Shown here piece by piece: positions 17,349 to 24,657 of a stretch of DNA of 64,000 nt. Under the pieces are notes generated by a model that searched no databases, was not told the DNA's origin, and worked only from the letters and a program-made list of their open reading frames with translations. Position numbers and translations under genes: made by a program. Each line of letters starts with the position of its first letter. The first letter of the stretch is position 1. Source of the stretch: JAYZDF01 sp036337945 (GTDB lineage: Bacteria > Myxococcota > Kuafuiibacteriia > Kuafuiibacteriales > Kuafuiibacteriaceae); the NCBI GenBank assembly GCA_036337945.1, contig JAYZDF010000010.1, positions 62,001 to 126,000 on the forward strand. Reading direction: 5' to 3'.

Positions 17349-17377
17349 GTTGAATATCTCGTGTCGCTAGATTCAAC
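17349..17377. repeat. Inverted repeat in the atpH-atpA gap
   Basis: GTTGAAT (17349-17355) and ATTCAAC (17371-17377) are perfectly complementary across 15 bases, a spacing that fits binding sites on one face of the helix better than an RNA stem. It lies 28 bases upstream of the candidate atpA -35 box. A second imperfect pair, CAGTTGAT and ATCGACTG, overlaps that promoter at 17402-17426. The rest of the 227-base gap shows nothing recognisable. Confidence 0.4.
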
Positions 17378-17404
17378 TAAAAATTATGGAGCGAATACTT
17401 TCAG

Positions 17405-17433
17405 TTGATCTTCGTTCAATCGACTGTTAGCCA
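17405..17433 (+). promoter_or_regulatory. Candidate separate promoter of atpA
   Basis: TTGATC (17405-17410), a 17-base spacer and TAGCCA (17428-17433) preceded by TG and one base. Transcription would start about four bases before the ATG at 17444. Its presence would explain the unusual gap after atpH. Confidence 0.4.
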
Positions 17434-17443
17434 GCTCTCGATC

Positions 17444-19009
17444 ATGCAAATCCGTGGAGAGGAAATCTCACAACTTATCCGACAACAAATTGAAAGCTAC
17501 GACAAAAAAGTCGAAGTCGCTGAGACCGGAACAGTCACGACAATCGGTGACGGTATTGCACGTGTCTACGGCCTTCAAAACGCAAAAGCTGGTGAGCTAG
17601 TTGAGTTCCCTGGAGAACTGAAAGGGATCGTATTGAACCTTGAAGAAAGCAACGTCGGTGTTGCTCTGATGGGTGCTGGCGAGCATGTCCGTGAAGGCGA
17701 TACCGTGCGCCGTACTGGCCGTATCGCTGATGTACCAGTTGGTGAGGCGGTGATGGGACGTGTCGTAAACGCTCTCGGTGAACCCATTGACGGAAAAGGG
17801 CCGATCCAAACGGACAAACGAGGCAAAATTGAATTGAAGGCACCGGGTATCATTGCTCGTAAAAGCGTTCATGAACCGCTGCAAACAGGTATCAAAGCGA
17901 TCGATACAATGATTCCAATCGGTCGTGGTCAGCGTGAGCTTATCATCGGCGACCGTCAGACTGGTAAGACTGCAATCGCGGTAGATACAATCATCAATCA
18001 AAAAGGTGCTGACGTTCACTGCTTCTATGTAGCCATTGGCCAAAAACAATCCACTGTATCGCAAGTAAAACACAAGCTCGAACAAGAAGGTGCGATGGAG
18101 TACACTACCATTGTACTCGCCGGTGCTTCAGACCCCGCTCCTCTTCAGTTCCTTGCACCGTACTCTGGTGTCACGATGGCAGAGTACTTCCGGGACAACG
18201 GAAAACATGCCCTCATCATTTATGATGACCTGTCTAAGCAAGCGACCGCATATCGTCAGCTCGCTCTACTTCTTCGCCGTCCTCCTGGTCGTGAAGCGTT
18301 TCCTGGAGATGTTTTCTATCTCCACAGCCGATTGCTCGAACGCGCGGCAAAACTGTCCGACGCAAAAGGCGGTGGCTCACTGACAGCACTACCAATCATC
18401 GAAACCCAAGCCGGCGACGTTTCTGCGTACATTCCGACTAACGTAATCTCGATTACCGATGGTCAGATCTTCTTGGAAGCTGACTTGTTCAGTTCTGGAC
18501 AGCGGCCAGCAGTAAATGCGGGTATCTCAGTTTCTCGTGTGGGTGGTAACGCACAGATCAAAGCGATGAAAGACGTTGCGGGTATGCTTCGTTTGAAACT
18601 CGCTGCGTACCGTGAACTTGCAGCCTTCGCTCAATTCGGGTCGGATCTTGATGCTGTAACCAAGCGAGAACTCGACATCGGTGTTCGTCTCTTGGAGCTA
18701 CTTAAACAAGACCAATACAAGCCTGCGAAAGTTGAAAGACAGGTGGCTGTAATCTGGGCTGCTATCTTCCCATCGAAGCCAAAGAACGACGAATACAAGG
18801 ACACTAGCAAGTACCAAGAAGGTATGTTCGTGATCGACGTTCCCGTCGAGAAAATGCTTGAATTCGAGCGCGAGCTTCTGAGCTATTTGGATGGTAATGC
18901 GCCTGAAATTCTCACCGAACTGCGCGAGAAGCAGAAAATCACGCCAGAACTAGAGAAAAGCTTCGTTGAGCACCTTACCAAGTTCAAAGAAACGTTTGGC
19001 GCTGAATAA
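17444..19009 (+). CDS. atpA: F0F1 ATP synthase subunit alpha
   Basis: A 521-residue non-catalytic nucleotide-binding subunit of F1. The Walker A motif GDRQTGKTAIAVDTIINQK, the ALIIYDDLSKQA Walker B region and the signature PAVNAGISVSRVGG are all present, as is the N-terminal VGDGIARVYGL-type barrel. The start MQIRGEEIS at 17444 matches alpha subunits; a TTG-type extension from 17405 would run through the candidate promoter and adds nothing conserved. Its codons (many CGT, GGT, GTA) look more expression-optimised than neighbours. gamma, beta and epsilon do not follow; the next gene is nuoJ, which is unusual. Confidence 0.97.
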   Translation: MQIRGEEISQLIRQQIESYDKKVEVAETGTVTTIGDGIARVYGLQNAKAGELVEFPGELKGIVLNLEESNVGVALMGAGEHVREGDTVRRTGRIADVPVGEAVMGRVVNALGEPIDGKGPIQTDKRGKIELKAPGIIARKSVHEPLQTGIKAIDTMIPIGRGQRELIIGDRQTGKTAIAVDTIINQKGADVHCFYVAIGQKQSTVSQVKHKLEQEGAMEYTTIVLAGASDPAPLQFLAPYSGVTMAEYFRDNGKHALIIYDDLSKQATAYRQLALLLRRPPGREAFPGDVFYLHSRLLERAAKLSDAKGGGSLTALPIIETQAGDVSAYIPTNVISITDGQIFLEADLFSSGQRPAVNAGISVSRVGGNAQIKAMKDVAGMLRLKLAAYRELAAFAQFGSDLDAVTKRELDIGVRLLELLKQDQYKPAKVERQVAVIWAAIFPSKPKNDEYKDTSKYQEGMFVIDVPVEKMLEFERELLSYLDGNAPEILTELREKQKITPELEKSFVEHLTKFKETFGAE

Positions 19010-19153
19010 GCAAACCCCGCTCACCTACTAGTATTCCCTCTCGGAGTGCTTATCGCACCCCATTTCCAATTATTACAATACGTTAGCTCGATACTCCTCT
19101 CCCAGCAATTTCATGGATTTTCGTACGAAGATCGTTGCCGGTACCGCTAGGCT

Positions 19154-19702
19154 TTGCTAGCTTACGTCGCGGTGAAACAGACCATTATTCAGATTTTTGA
19201 AGTCGTAAAGTTGAGCGACCTTGTGTTTTTCGCATTCGCAACGCTCAGCGTGATCGGAGCCTTAGGCTGTGCATTATCACGGAATATCGTGTACTCAGCC
19301 TTTTCTTTACTTGCCACGCTATTCGGTGTCGCCGCCTTGTTCGCCTGGTTGTCTGCAGACTACCTGGCCATCACGCAGCTCATTGTTTATGTCGGCGGAG
19401 TTTTGGTGCTCTTCCTATTCGCTGTAATGCTCACGAACAAAATCACTGACAGTGAAGATTCAAATCCACTTGTTAATGTAACTGGGGCACTGCCTGTTGG
19501 TTTAGGCATGGGTGCGCTTCTCGTCACCGTTGCCGTACAAACTCCTTGGGAAGTTCTCGCGAAGACAACCGCAACGGAAACGACCTCACTCGTCGGAAAT
19601 GCTCTCCTTACTGAGTATCTTCTCCCATTTGAAGTCGCATCGATATTGATTCTCGGTGCACTAGTTGGCGCCGTAATGATGGCTCGAAAGGAAGTAAAAT
19701 AA
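19154..19702 (+). CDS. nuoJ: NADH-quinone oxidoreductase subunit J
   Basis: A roughly 180-residue complex I membrane subunit with five hydrophobic helices. The SALSLLATLFGVAALFAWL-like second helix (here YSAFSLLATLFGVAALF), the QLIVYVGGVLVLFLFAVML segment and a C-terminal LILGALVGAVMMARKE are diagnostic. The start is uncertain: a TTG at 19154, or a GTG at 19172 preceded by an extended -10-like TGCTAGCTT. It overlaps nuoK by one base (TAATG). No other nuo gene is in the window, so the J-K pair is separated from the rest of complex I. Confidence 0.92.
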   Translation: MLAYVAVKQTIIQIFEVVKLSDLVFFAFATLSVIGALGCALSRNIVYSAFSLLATLFGVAALFAWLSADYLAITQLIVYVGGVLVLFLFAVMLTNKITDSEDSNPLVNVTGALPVGLGMGALLVTVAVQTPWEVLAKTTATETTSLVGNALLTEYLLPFEVASILILGALVGAVMMARKEVK

Positions 19703-20028
19703 TGCCCCATCAAGAAATACTTACTGTTGGTCTCAAGCACTTTCTTGTTCTCTCTTCAATTCTCTTCGCTGTTGGCTCATTCGTGGTGGTGTCACGACGA
19801 AACGCCGTTGGCATATTGATCGGAGTCGAGCTGATTTTAAATAGTGCGAACATCAATCTCATTGCATTTTCTCATTACGTAACAGGATTAGTCGGCGGTC
19901 AGGTTTTTGCACTCTTCGTCATTGTTATCGCAGCAGCGGAAGCAGCCATCGCACTCGCAATCGTACTTTCTATCTACCAAAACTTCGGAACGATTGACTC
20001 CACACAAGCCGACACAATGCGCGGCTAG
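19702..20028 (+). CDS. nuoK: NADH-quinone oxidoreductase subunit K
   Basis: A 108-residue complex I subunit with three membrane helices, part of the proton-translocating arm. LFAVGSFVVVSRRNAVGILIGVELILNSANINLIAF carries, in its second helix, the conserved Glu of GVELILN needed for proton transfer; the second Glu lies in AAAEAAIALAI. The ATG overlaps the nuoJ stop by one base. NuoL, M and N, which normally follow, are absent. Confidence 0.95.
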   Translation: MPHQEILTVGLKHFLVLSSILFAVGSFVVVSRRNAVGILIGVELILNSANINLIAFSHYVTGLVGGQVFALFVIVIAAAEAAIALAIVLSIYQNFGTIDSTQADTMRG

Positions 20029-20350
20029 ACTTTCACCTCTTGTCCAAACTTCTCTAAATTTCTGTCAAGAAAACCTACGAAAATTTATCTTGCAGTAAAC
20101 TCACATAGAAAAAAAACGATCCTCACTAATTTTTTTTTCTAAGGTGAAAAATTTGACATGATCTAAAAACAAAAAACCATTGGTTTTCTAAGTGCTCAAA
20201 ATCGTCTCTATAGATCATTTACGCGCTCTAATAGAGATTTCACGTTTTCTAGTTTCGATAAAAAAAAGCTAATTCTTACCTTTTTCTGAGGAGAATTGAT
20301 GAGCGGTCAAAAAATGGCGTGACCGATCTGAGTAACTTACCTTCGAATTC
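20029..20350. other. AT-rich gene-free stretch between nuoK and sixA
   Basis: 322 bases with several A and T tracts and no tRNA-like or CRISPR-like structure. It holds a 15-base palindrome (AAAACCA, T, TGGTTTT at 20173-20187) just downstream of a TTGACA at 20153-20158. It also has an eight-codon-type mini-ORF (ATG at 20299, stop TGA at 20320-20322, product MSGQKMA) with a strong GAGGAG ribosome-binding site at 20288-20293, ending 28 bases before the sixA GTG. The mini-ORF could be a leader peptide or a chance occurrence. Confidence 0.5.
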
Positions 20351-20860
20351 GTGAGCGAGATACGAGTTCATTTTATCCGGCATGGCGAAGCCAATGCGTA
20401 CGCCGAAGGAGGTGACTTCAACCGTGGACTTACGGCCAATGGTCGACAGGTAACACGAAAAGTCGCTCAATTACTGGCGCAAGAGATTCGTGGCTTAGAC
20501 AAAATTTTCACTAGCCCTCTTGTTCGCGCCGTACAAACGACAGAAATCCTCGCTAATTCTTTCGACTGCGACGACGAGATTGAAGCATATCCATTGATTG
20601 CTAGCCCATCGTCGATTGAAGACATCTTACACCTTGTAACGTCACAAAGCGCAGCAACGGACCACATTGCAATTGTTGGACACGAACCAACCCTAAGCCA
20701 TGTCGTAAGTCATCTGTTGGTTGCGAGCTCGAACCCCGCACCATGGATGGGGTTTCGAACAAGCCAAGTCGTTAGCTTTCGTTATCAGCAAACTAAACAC
20801 GAGTGGGCTTTTGCTCATCTCATCCACCCGCAAGAACCAAAACTTAGTCAGACCATCTAA
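20351..20860 (+). CDS. sixA: SixA-type histidine phosphatase
   Basis: A 169-residue histidine-phosphatase-superfamily protein. The catalytic RHGE motif is in VHFIRHGEANAY, followed by LTANGRQ, IFTSPLVRAVQTTEIL and the second His in IVGHEPTLS. This is the short SixA form, which removes phosphate from phosphohistidine on histidine-phosphotransfer proteins such as ArcB or the nitrogen PTS protein. The start is a GTG without a clear ribosome-binding site; a TACCTT lies seven bases upstream. dam follows 17 bases later on the same strand. Confidence 0.88.
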   Translation: MSEIRVHFIRHGEANAYAEGGDFNRGLTANGRQVTRKVAQLLAQEIRGLDKIFTSPLVRAVQTTEILANSFDCDDEIEAYPLIASPSSIEDILHLVTSQSAATDHIAIVGHEPTLSHVVSHLLVASSNPAPWMGFRTSQVVSFRYQQTKHEWAFAHLIHPQEPKLSQTI

Positions 20861-20877
20861 GGATTACTGGAGTATTC

Positions 20878-21774
20878 ATGTCTAACGCTGCCCTAAAGCA
20901 AAACTCAAACCATACTATCCGGCCTGCCGGACGTTTACGAACTACGCGACGCACCGGAGTCACCCCAAGACCGTTTCTTAAGTGGGTGGGAGGAAAAACT
21001 CAGCTGCTCGACCAAATATTCGCTGAGTTACCCGAAAATCTTGGAAACTACCATGAACCGTTTATGGGAGGTGGAGCAGTATTTTTTGGTTTGTTCCGAT
21101 CACGTCGCCTCGCTCGAAAACGCGCAAATTTATCAGACATCAACCAAGAGCTGGTAGACACCTATCAAGCGATCAAAATGGAAGTCGATAGTGTGATTGA
21201 AGCACTGGGTGAGCACCATTATGAATCCGATTATTATTATGAGGTAAGAGCTCAAGACCCATGGAACATGAGTCGAGCGGAACGTGCCGCACGAATGATT
21301 TATTTGAACCGCTGCGGCTTCAATGGCTTGTACCGCGTCAACAAAAAAGGCCAGTTCAATGTGCCTTTTGGCCGTTACGTGAACCCATTGATCTGCGACG
21401 AGGCGAACCTGCGTCAAGTTTCGAAAGCATTGCAGAGAGCAACGATTCGACACACCGGTTTTGAGTCTATCGTTCAACGCGCGAAGCCCGGCGATTTGGT
21501 CTATTTTGATCCTCCCTACGTTCCCCTTTCAGAAACATCGAATTTTGTTTCCTACGCGAAAGATGGATTTTCGCAGGAAGACCAAGAGAAGCTGGCTCAA
21601 ATCGTGGAAGAGCTCAGCGATAACGATGTGCATGTCATCTTGTCGAATTCAGCGGCTCCATGGGTTGTCGACCGATATTCGAAATTTAAGGTAAATATTG
21701 TTCCGGCCAGGAGAAGCATCAACAGTAAAGCATCTAAGCGAGGACCTGTAGGCGAAGTAGTCGTTGTCGCCTAA
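20878..21774 (+). CDS. dam: DNA adenine methylase (D12 class, Dam)
   Basis: A 298-residue adenine-N6 methyltransferase, probably methylating GATC. SAM-binding motif I is seen at FLKWVGGKTQLLDQI with FMGGGAVFFGL, and the catalytic DPPY motif in LVYFDPPYVPLSETSNF. The YLNRCGFNGLYRVNKKGQFNVPFG segment is the usual Dam target-recognition region. A 30-residue basic N-terminal extension precedes the core. No restriction enzyme is nearby, so an orphan, replication or repair related role is likelier than restriction-modification. A GGAG lies upstream of the ATG. It converges on tgt with a four-base overlap. Confidence 0.92.
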   Translation: MSNAALKQNSNHTIRPAGRLRTTRRTGVTPRPFLKWVGGKTQLLDQIFAELPENLGNYHEPFMGGGAVFFGLFRSRRLARKRANLSDINQELVDTYQAIKMEVDSVIEALGEHHYESDYYYEVRAQDPWNMSRAERAARMIYLNRCGFNGLYRVNKKGQFNVPFGRYVNPLICDEANLRQVSKALQRATIRHTGFESIVQRAKPGDLVYFDPPYVPLSETSNFVSYAKDGFSQEDQEKLAQIVEELSDNDVHVILSNSAAPWVVDRYSKFKVNIVPARRSINSKASKRGPVGEVVVVA

Positions 21775-22904
21775 TTATCACGGCGGTTTTTACTGTTCAT
21801 TGCATGTTGAACCATCTGATCAAATGTACCTTCTTCAATCGAACGTCGAATTTGCTTCATATGGGACTGATAAAACCACAAATTGTGCATCGTTAATAAA
21901 CGAAGGCCGAGGATCTCATTCGAAATAAAAAGATGCCTTAAATATCCGCGTGAGTAATTTTTGCAGGTCGGGCACTCACATGTCGGATCAATTGGCTCAT
22001 TGTCTTCTTTGTGCGACGCGAGTTTGATCGAATAATAACCATCATTGGTAAAAACTCGACCATTACGAGCATTACGAGTTGGGATCACACAATCAAACAT
22101 GTCTACGCCGCGTGCAACGGCGAGCGTGAGGTCCCTTGGATAACCTACCCCCATCAGGTAACGGGGTTTGTTTTCAGGCAGAAGCGGCGCGGTAAAGTCG
22201 ACGACTCGCAAAATCTCTTCGGGTGCTTCGCCAATAGCCACACCGCCAATCGCATAACCGTCGAGATCCCGTTCAATCAGCGTCTGCGCATGCTGAGTCC
22301 TTAAATCCTCAAAGCGGCCACCCTGAACAATTCCGAAAAGCGATGTCTTATCCGGCTGCTCTCTTGCCGCAATACATCTATCAAGCCACCTTGTAGTCAT
22401 ATCCATTGAGCGCGCGATATATTCGCGAGATGCATCGTGGGGTGGACACTCGTCAAAGGCCATCGCGATATCCGTGCCGAGGGTTTCTTGTATTTGTAAT
22501 GACAATTCAGGAGTCATCATATGTTTTGAGCCATCATACGGACTTCTGAATTCTACACCTTTTTCACTGATGGACCTTAGGTCCTTAAGTGAGAAAACCT
22601 GATATCCACCAGAGTCGGTTAGAATGGTTTTATTCCAGTTGGAAAAACGATGGAGGCCGCCAAGCTTGTTGACGGTTTTGTGACCTGGCCTGAGATAGAG
22701 ATGAAAGGTGTTCCCTAAAACAACCTCCGCACCCGTAGACTCAACTTCCTCAGGAAGCATCGCCTTCACAGTCCCGGCGGTTCCGACGGGCATAAACGTT
22801 GGCGTGTGTACAACACCATGAGGTGTCGTCATCTTTCCAAGACGAGCTTTCGTTTTGGTATCTACGTGTAACAGTTCGAAATTTACAGTTCGTTCCATAG
22901 TCAT
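21771..22904 (-). CDS. tgt: tRNA-guanine transglycosylase
   Basis: Exchanges G34 for preQ1 in tRNAs with GUN anticodons, a step of queuosine synthesis. 377 residues, normal for bacterial Tgt. Seen are the general-base region DSGGYQVFSL, MAFDECPPHDASREY, the nucleophile region MFDCVIPTRNARNG, and the zinc site CECPTCKNYSRGYLRHLF. It overlaps queA by four bases, so the two queuosine genes are one operon. Confidence 0.97.
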   Translation of the reverse strand: MTMERTVNFELLHVDTKTKARLGKMTTPHGVVHTPTFMPVGTAGTVKAMLPEEVESTGAEVVLGNTFHLYLRPGHKTVNKLGGLHRFSNWNKTILTDSGGYQVFSLKDLRSISEKGVEFRSPYDGSKHMMTPELSLQIQETLGTDIAMAFDECPPHDASREYIARSMDMTTRWLDRCIAAREQPDKTSLFGIVQGGRFEDLRTQHAQTLIERDLDGYAIGGVAIGEAPEEILRVVDFTAPLLPENKPRYLMGVGYPRDLTLAVARGVDMFDCVIPTRNARNGRVFTNDGYYSIKLASHKEDNEPIDPTCECPTCKNYSRGYLRHLFISNEILGLRLLTMHNLWFYQSHMKQIRRSIEEGTFDQMVQHAMNSKNRRDN

Positions 22905-23905
22905 AAAATCAGCATGGCATCGCCATAAGAAAAGAATCGGTATTCGCGAGATACCGCTTCCGCATACGCTTGCAAAATAAATTCGCGATCAGCAAATGCG
23001 GACACCAGCATCAAAAGCGTTGATTTTGGTAAGTGAAAGTTGGTGAGTAAGCCATCGACATACTTAAATGTAAAGCCGGGATAAATGAACAATTGCGTCG
23101 CCCCCGAAGTCGCTTGAAGCTGCTCGAGACTTTCGAGCGTTCGAACAACCGTTGTTCCTACGGCGATGACTCGCTGTGCTTCCTTGATTGATTCCGCCAC
23201 GGTAGTGGTGACCTCAAATGCCTCGAGATGCATCTGGTGACTTTTTATGTCTTCACCACGAACAGGCATAAACGTGCCAGGACCTACGTCGAGTGTAATG
23301 GATTGATGCTGAACACCTTTATCTCGGAGCTCTGCAAAAAGTTCAGGAGTAAAATGCAAGCCTGCAGTTGGTGCCGCCACCGACCGCTGATGCTCTTCCG
23401 AAGCATACACGGTTTGATACCGCTCTTCGTCAATCTCTTCTGTTTTACGTCCCATGTATGGAGGAAGGGGAATCGTGCCCTGTTCAGCCGCTAATTGTTC
23501 AACCGGATTATCAAACTCAAGAATACAAAAGCCCTGACCCTCATTACTAACCACTCGCGCCTTGCTCTCGCTATCAAACTTAAGCTCCATTCCCGGTTTC
23601 AAAGTTCGAGAATTGGTGGCCATTACTCTCCATTGACGTGCGTGAGCCTGCGGTGAAATCAGCAGAATTTCCACCTTACCCCCCGTGGGTTTGTAAGCTC
23701 TCAGCCGCGCCTTCAAGACTTTAGTATTATTTGTAACCAATAAATCATTCGCCCTGAGTAACTCCGGTAATTCTCTAAAACTCCTGTGTTCGATAGACCG
23801 GTCACTTCGGCGCAAGACCATCAAACGAGAATGATCTCTTTGAGATACCGGATACTGGGCAATCAAAGATTCCGGTAGCTCGAAGTCATAATCAGAAACA
23901 TTCAC
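22901..23905 (-). CDS. queA: S-adenosylmethionine:tRNA ribosyltransferase-isomerase
   Basis: Adds the cyclopentane epoxide precursor to preQ1-modified tRNA, using the ribosyl part of SAM; the step after Tgt. 334 residues. Family landmarks are FELPESLIAQYP at the start, DLLVTNNTKVLKARL, TAGLHFTPEL, VGPGTFMPVR and the C-terminal FHLPKSTLLMLVSAF. The ATG is at 23905. No Shine-Dalgarno is seen; an inverted repeat instead abuts the start codon. Confidence 0.96.
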   Translation of the reverse strand: MNVSDYDFELPESLIAQYPVSQRDHSRLMVLRRSDRSIEHRSFRELPELLRANDLLVTNNTKVLKARLRAYKPTGGKVEILLISPQAHARQWRVMATNSRTLKPGMELKFDSESKARVVSNEGQGFCILEFDNPVEQLAAEQGTIPLPPYMGRKTEEIDEERYQTVYASEEHQRSVAAPTAGLHFTPELFAELRDKGVQHQSITLDVGPGTFMPVRGEDIKSHQMHLEAFEVTTTVAESIKEAQRVIAVGTTVVRTLESLEQLQATSGATQLFIYPGFTFKYVDGLLTNFHLPKSTLLMLVSAFADREFILQAYAEAVSREYRFFSYGDAMLIL

Positions 23906-23919
23906 AGCACCCGTGCTGT
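23904..23919. repeat. Inverted repeat abutting the queA start
   Basis: ACAGCAC and GTGCTGT, separated by two bases, touch the queA ATG. As RNA on the minus strand six pairs close a CGGG loop directly before the start codon, so it could modulate initiation; as DNA it could be an operator for a dimeric regulator. Confidence 0.4.
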
Positions 23920-24006
23920 ATCAGACAAAACCTGATTATTTGTACGAGATTCCGCGACCCCCTTTCATATTCATCATCATATGCAGGTTTACCCTCAAGA
24001 ACAGTT

Positions 24007-24024
24007 AGTGAGTGAGCACTCACT
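24007..24024. promoter_or_regulatory. TetR operator of the efflux operon
   Basis: AGTGAGTG (24007-24014) and CACTCACT (24017-24024) form a perfect inverted repeat with a two-base centre, ending five bases before the -35 box of the TetR/efflux operon. A perfect CCGAAATTTCGG palindrome (24038-24049) lies between the -35 and -10 boxes and is a possible second site. Confidence 0.55.
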
Positions 24025-24029
24025 TTTTA

Positions 24030-24059
24030 TTGACACTCCGAAATTTCGGGTGTTAAGCC
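24030..24059 (+). promoter_or_regulatory. Promoter of the TetR-efflux operon
   Basis: TTGACA (24030-24035), an 18-base spacer and TAAGCC (24054-24059) preceded by TG and one base. It ends seven bases before the GTG at 24067, the same geometry as the promoters at 9445-9474 and 51332-51361. Confidence 0.55.
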
Positions 24060-24066
24060 GCCAGCC

Positions 24067-24657
24067 GTGCCGAGACCTACGGTGATAGATGATGAGGCCA
24101 TCCTTACAGCCGCCCGGGCCTCTTTTCTCGAGCGCGGCTTTTCTGTGACAACAGCAGAAATAGCAAAGAGTGCCGGTGTCTCAGAAGGTTCAATTTATAA
24201 GAGGTTTGGAAGCAAAGCTGAGCTGTTTTGCTCCGCGCTGCAGATTCCAGGGCAGCTTCCTTGGGAAGGCCTTCTCAGCGAGGTCACTCACGAGTCAGAT
24301 CCTAAGCAGGTATTACTCGACATGGGACATGCTCTCCTTAGGTTCTATCGTGAACACATCGGCAGGATGCTGAAGATTCACGCACATCTGAATGAAATAT
24401 TACATGCCCTACCCCCGGAACTACCCCCACCGATCAAAGCGGTCAGCGCGATGACTTCCTTCGTGACCGAGCAAATCGCTGAGGACCGCATTGTTTCTCA
24501 GTACCCAGAAACCGTCGCCCGCATGCTTCTTGGTGCAATCGCCAACTACGCTTTTTTTGAGTTGATGTTCAATTATACCCCCACTTCGCCGGAGGAATAC
24601 GTTGAACAGGTCGTTGAATCCCTTTGGAATGGAATCGCACCAGGAGGAAGCCCATGA
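24067..24657 (+). CDS. TetR family repressor of RND efflux operon
   Basis: A 196-residue TetR regulator. The helix-turn-helix reads VTTAEIAKSAGVSEGSIYKRFGSKAELF after the typical ILTAARASFLERGF first helix. The GTG start has no Shine-Dalgarno but sits directly behind a promoter. It overlaps the outer-membrane factor gene by four bases (ATGA), so it is the first cistron of the efflux operon and probably an autorepressor that is relieved by pump substrates. Confidence 0.9.
   Translation: MPRPTVIDDEAILTAARASFLERGFSVTTAEIAKSAGVSEGSIYKRFGSKAELFCSALQIPGQLPWEGLLSEVTHESDPKQVLLDMGHALLRFYREHIGRMLKIHAHLNEILHALPPELPPPIKAVSAMTSFVTEQIAEDRIVSQYPETVARMLLGAIANYAFFELMFNYTPTSPEEYVEQVVESLWNGIAPGGSP

Noticed and set aside
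19018..19062. Possible terminator after atpA
   Set aside because: GGAGTGC/GCACCCC pairs with one mismatch but is not followed by a T run, and it lies in an otherwise featureless gap.
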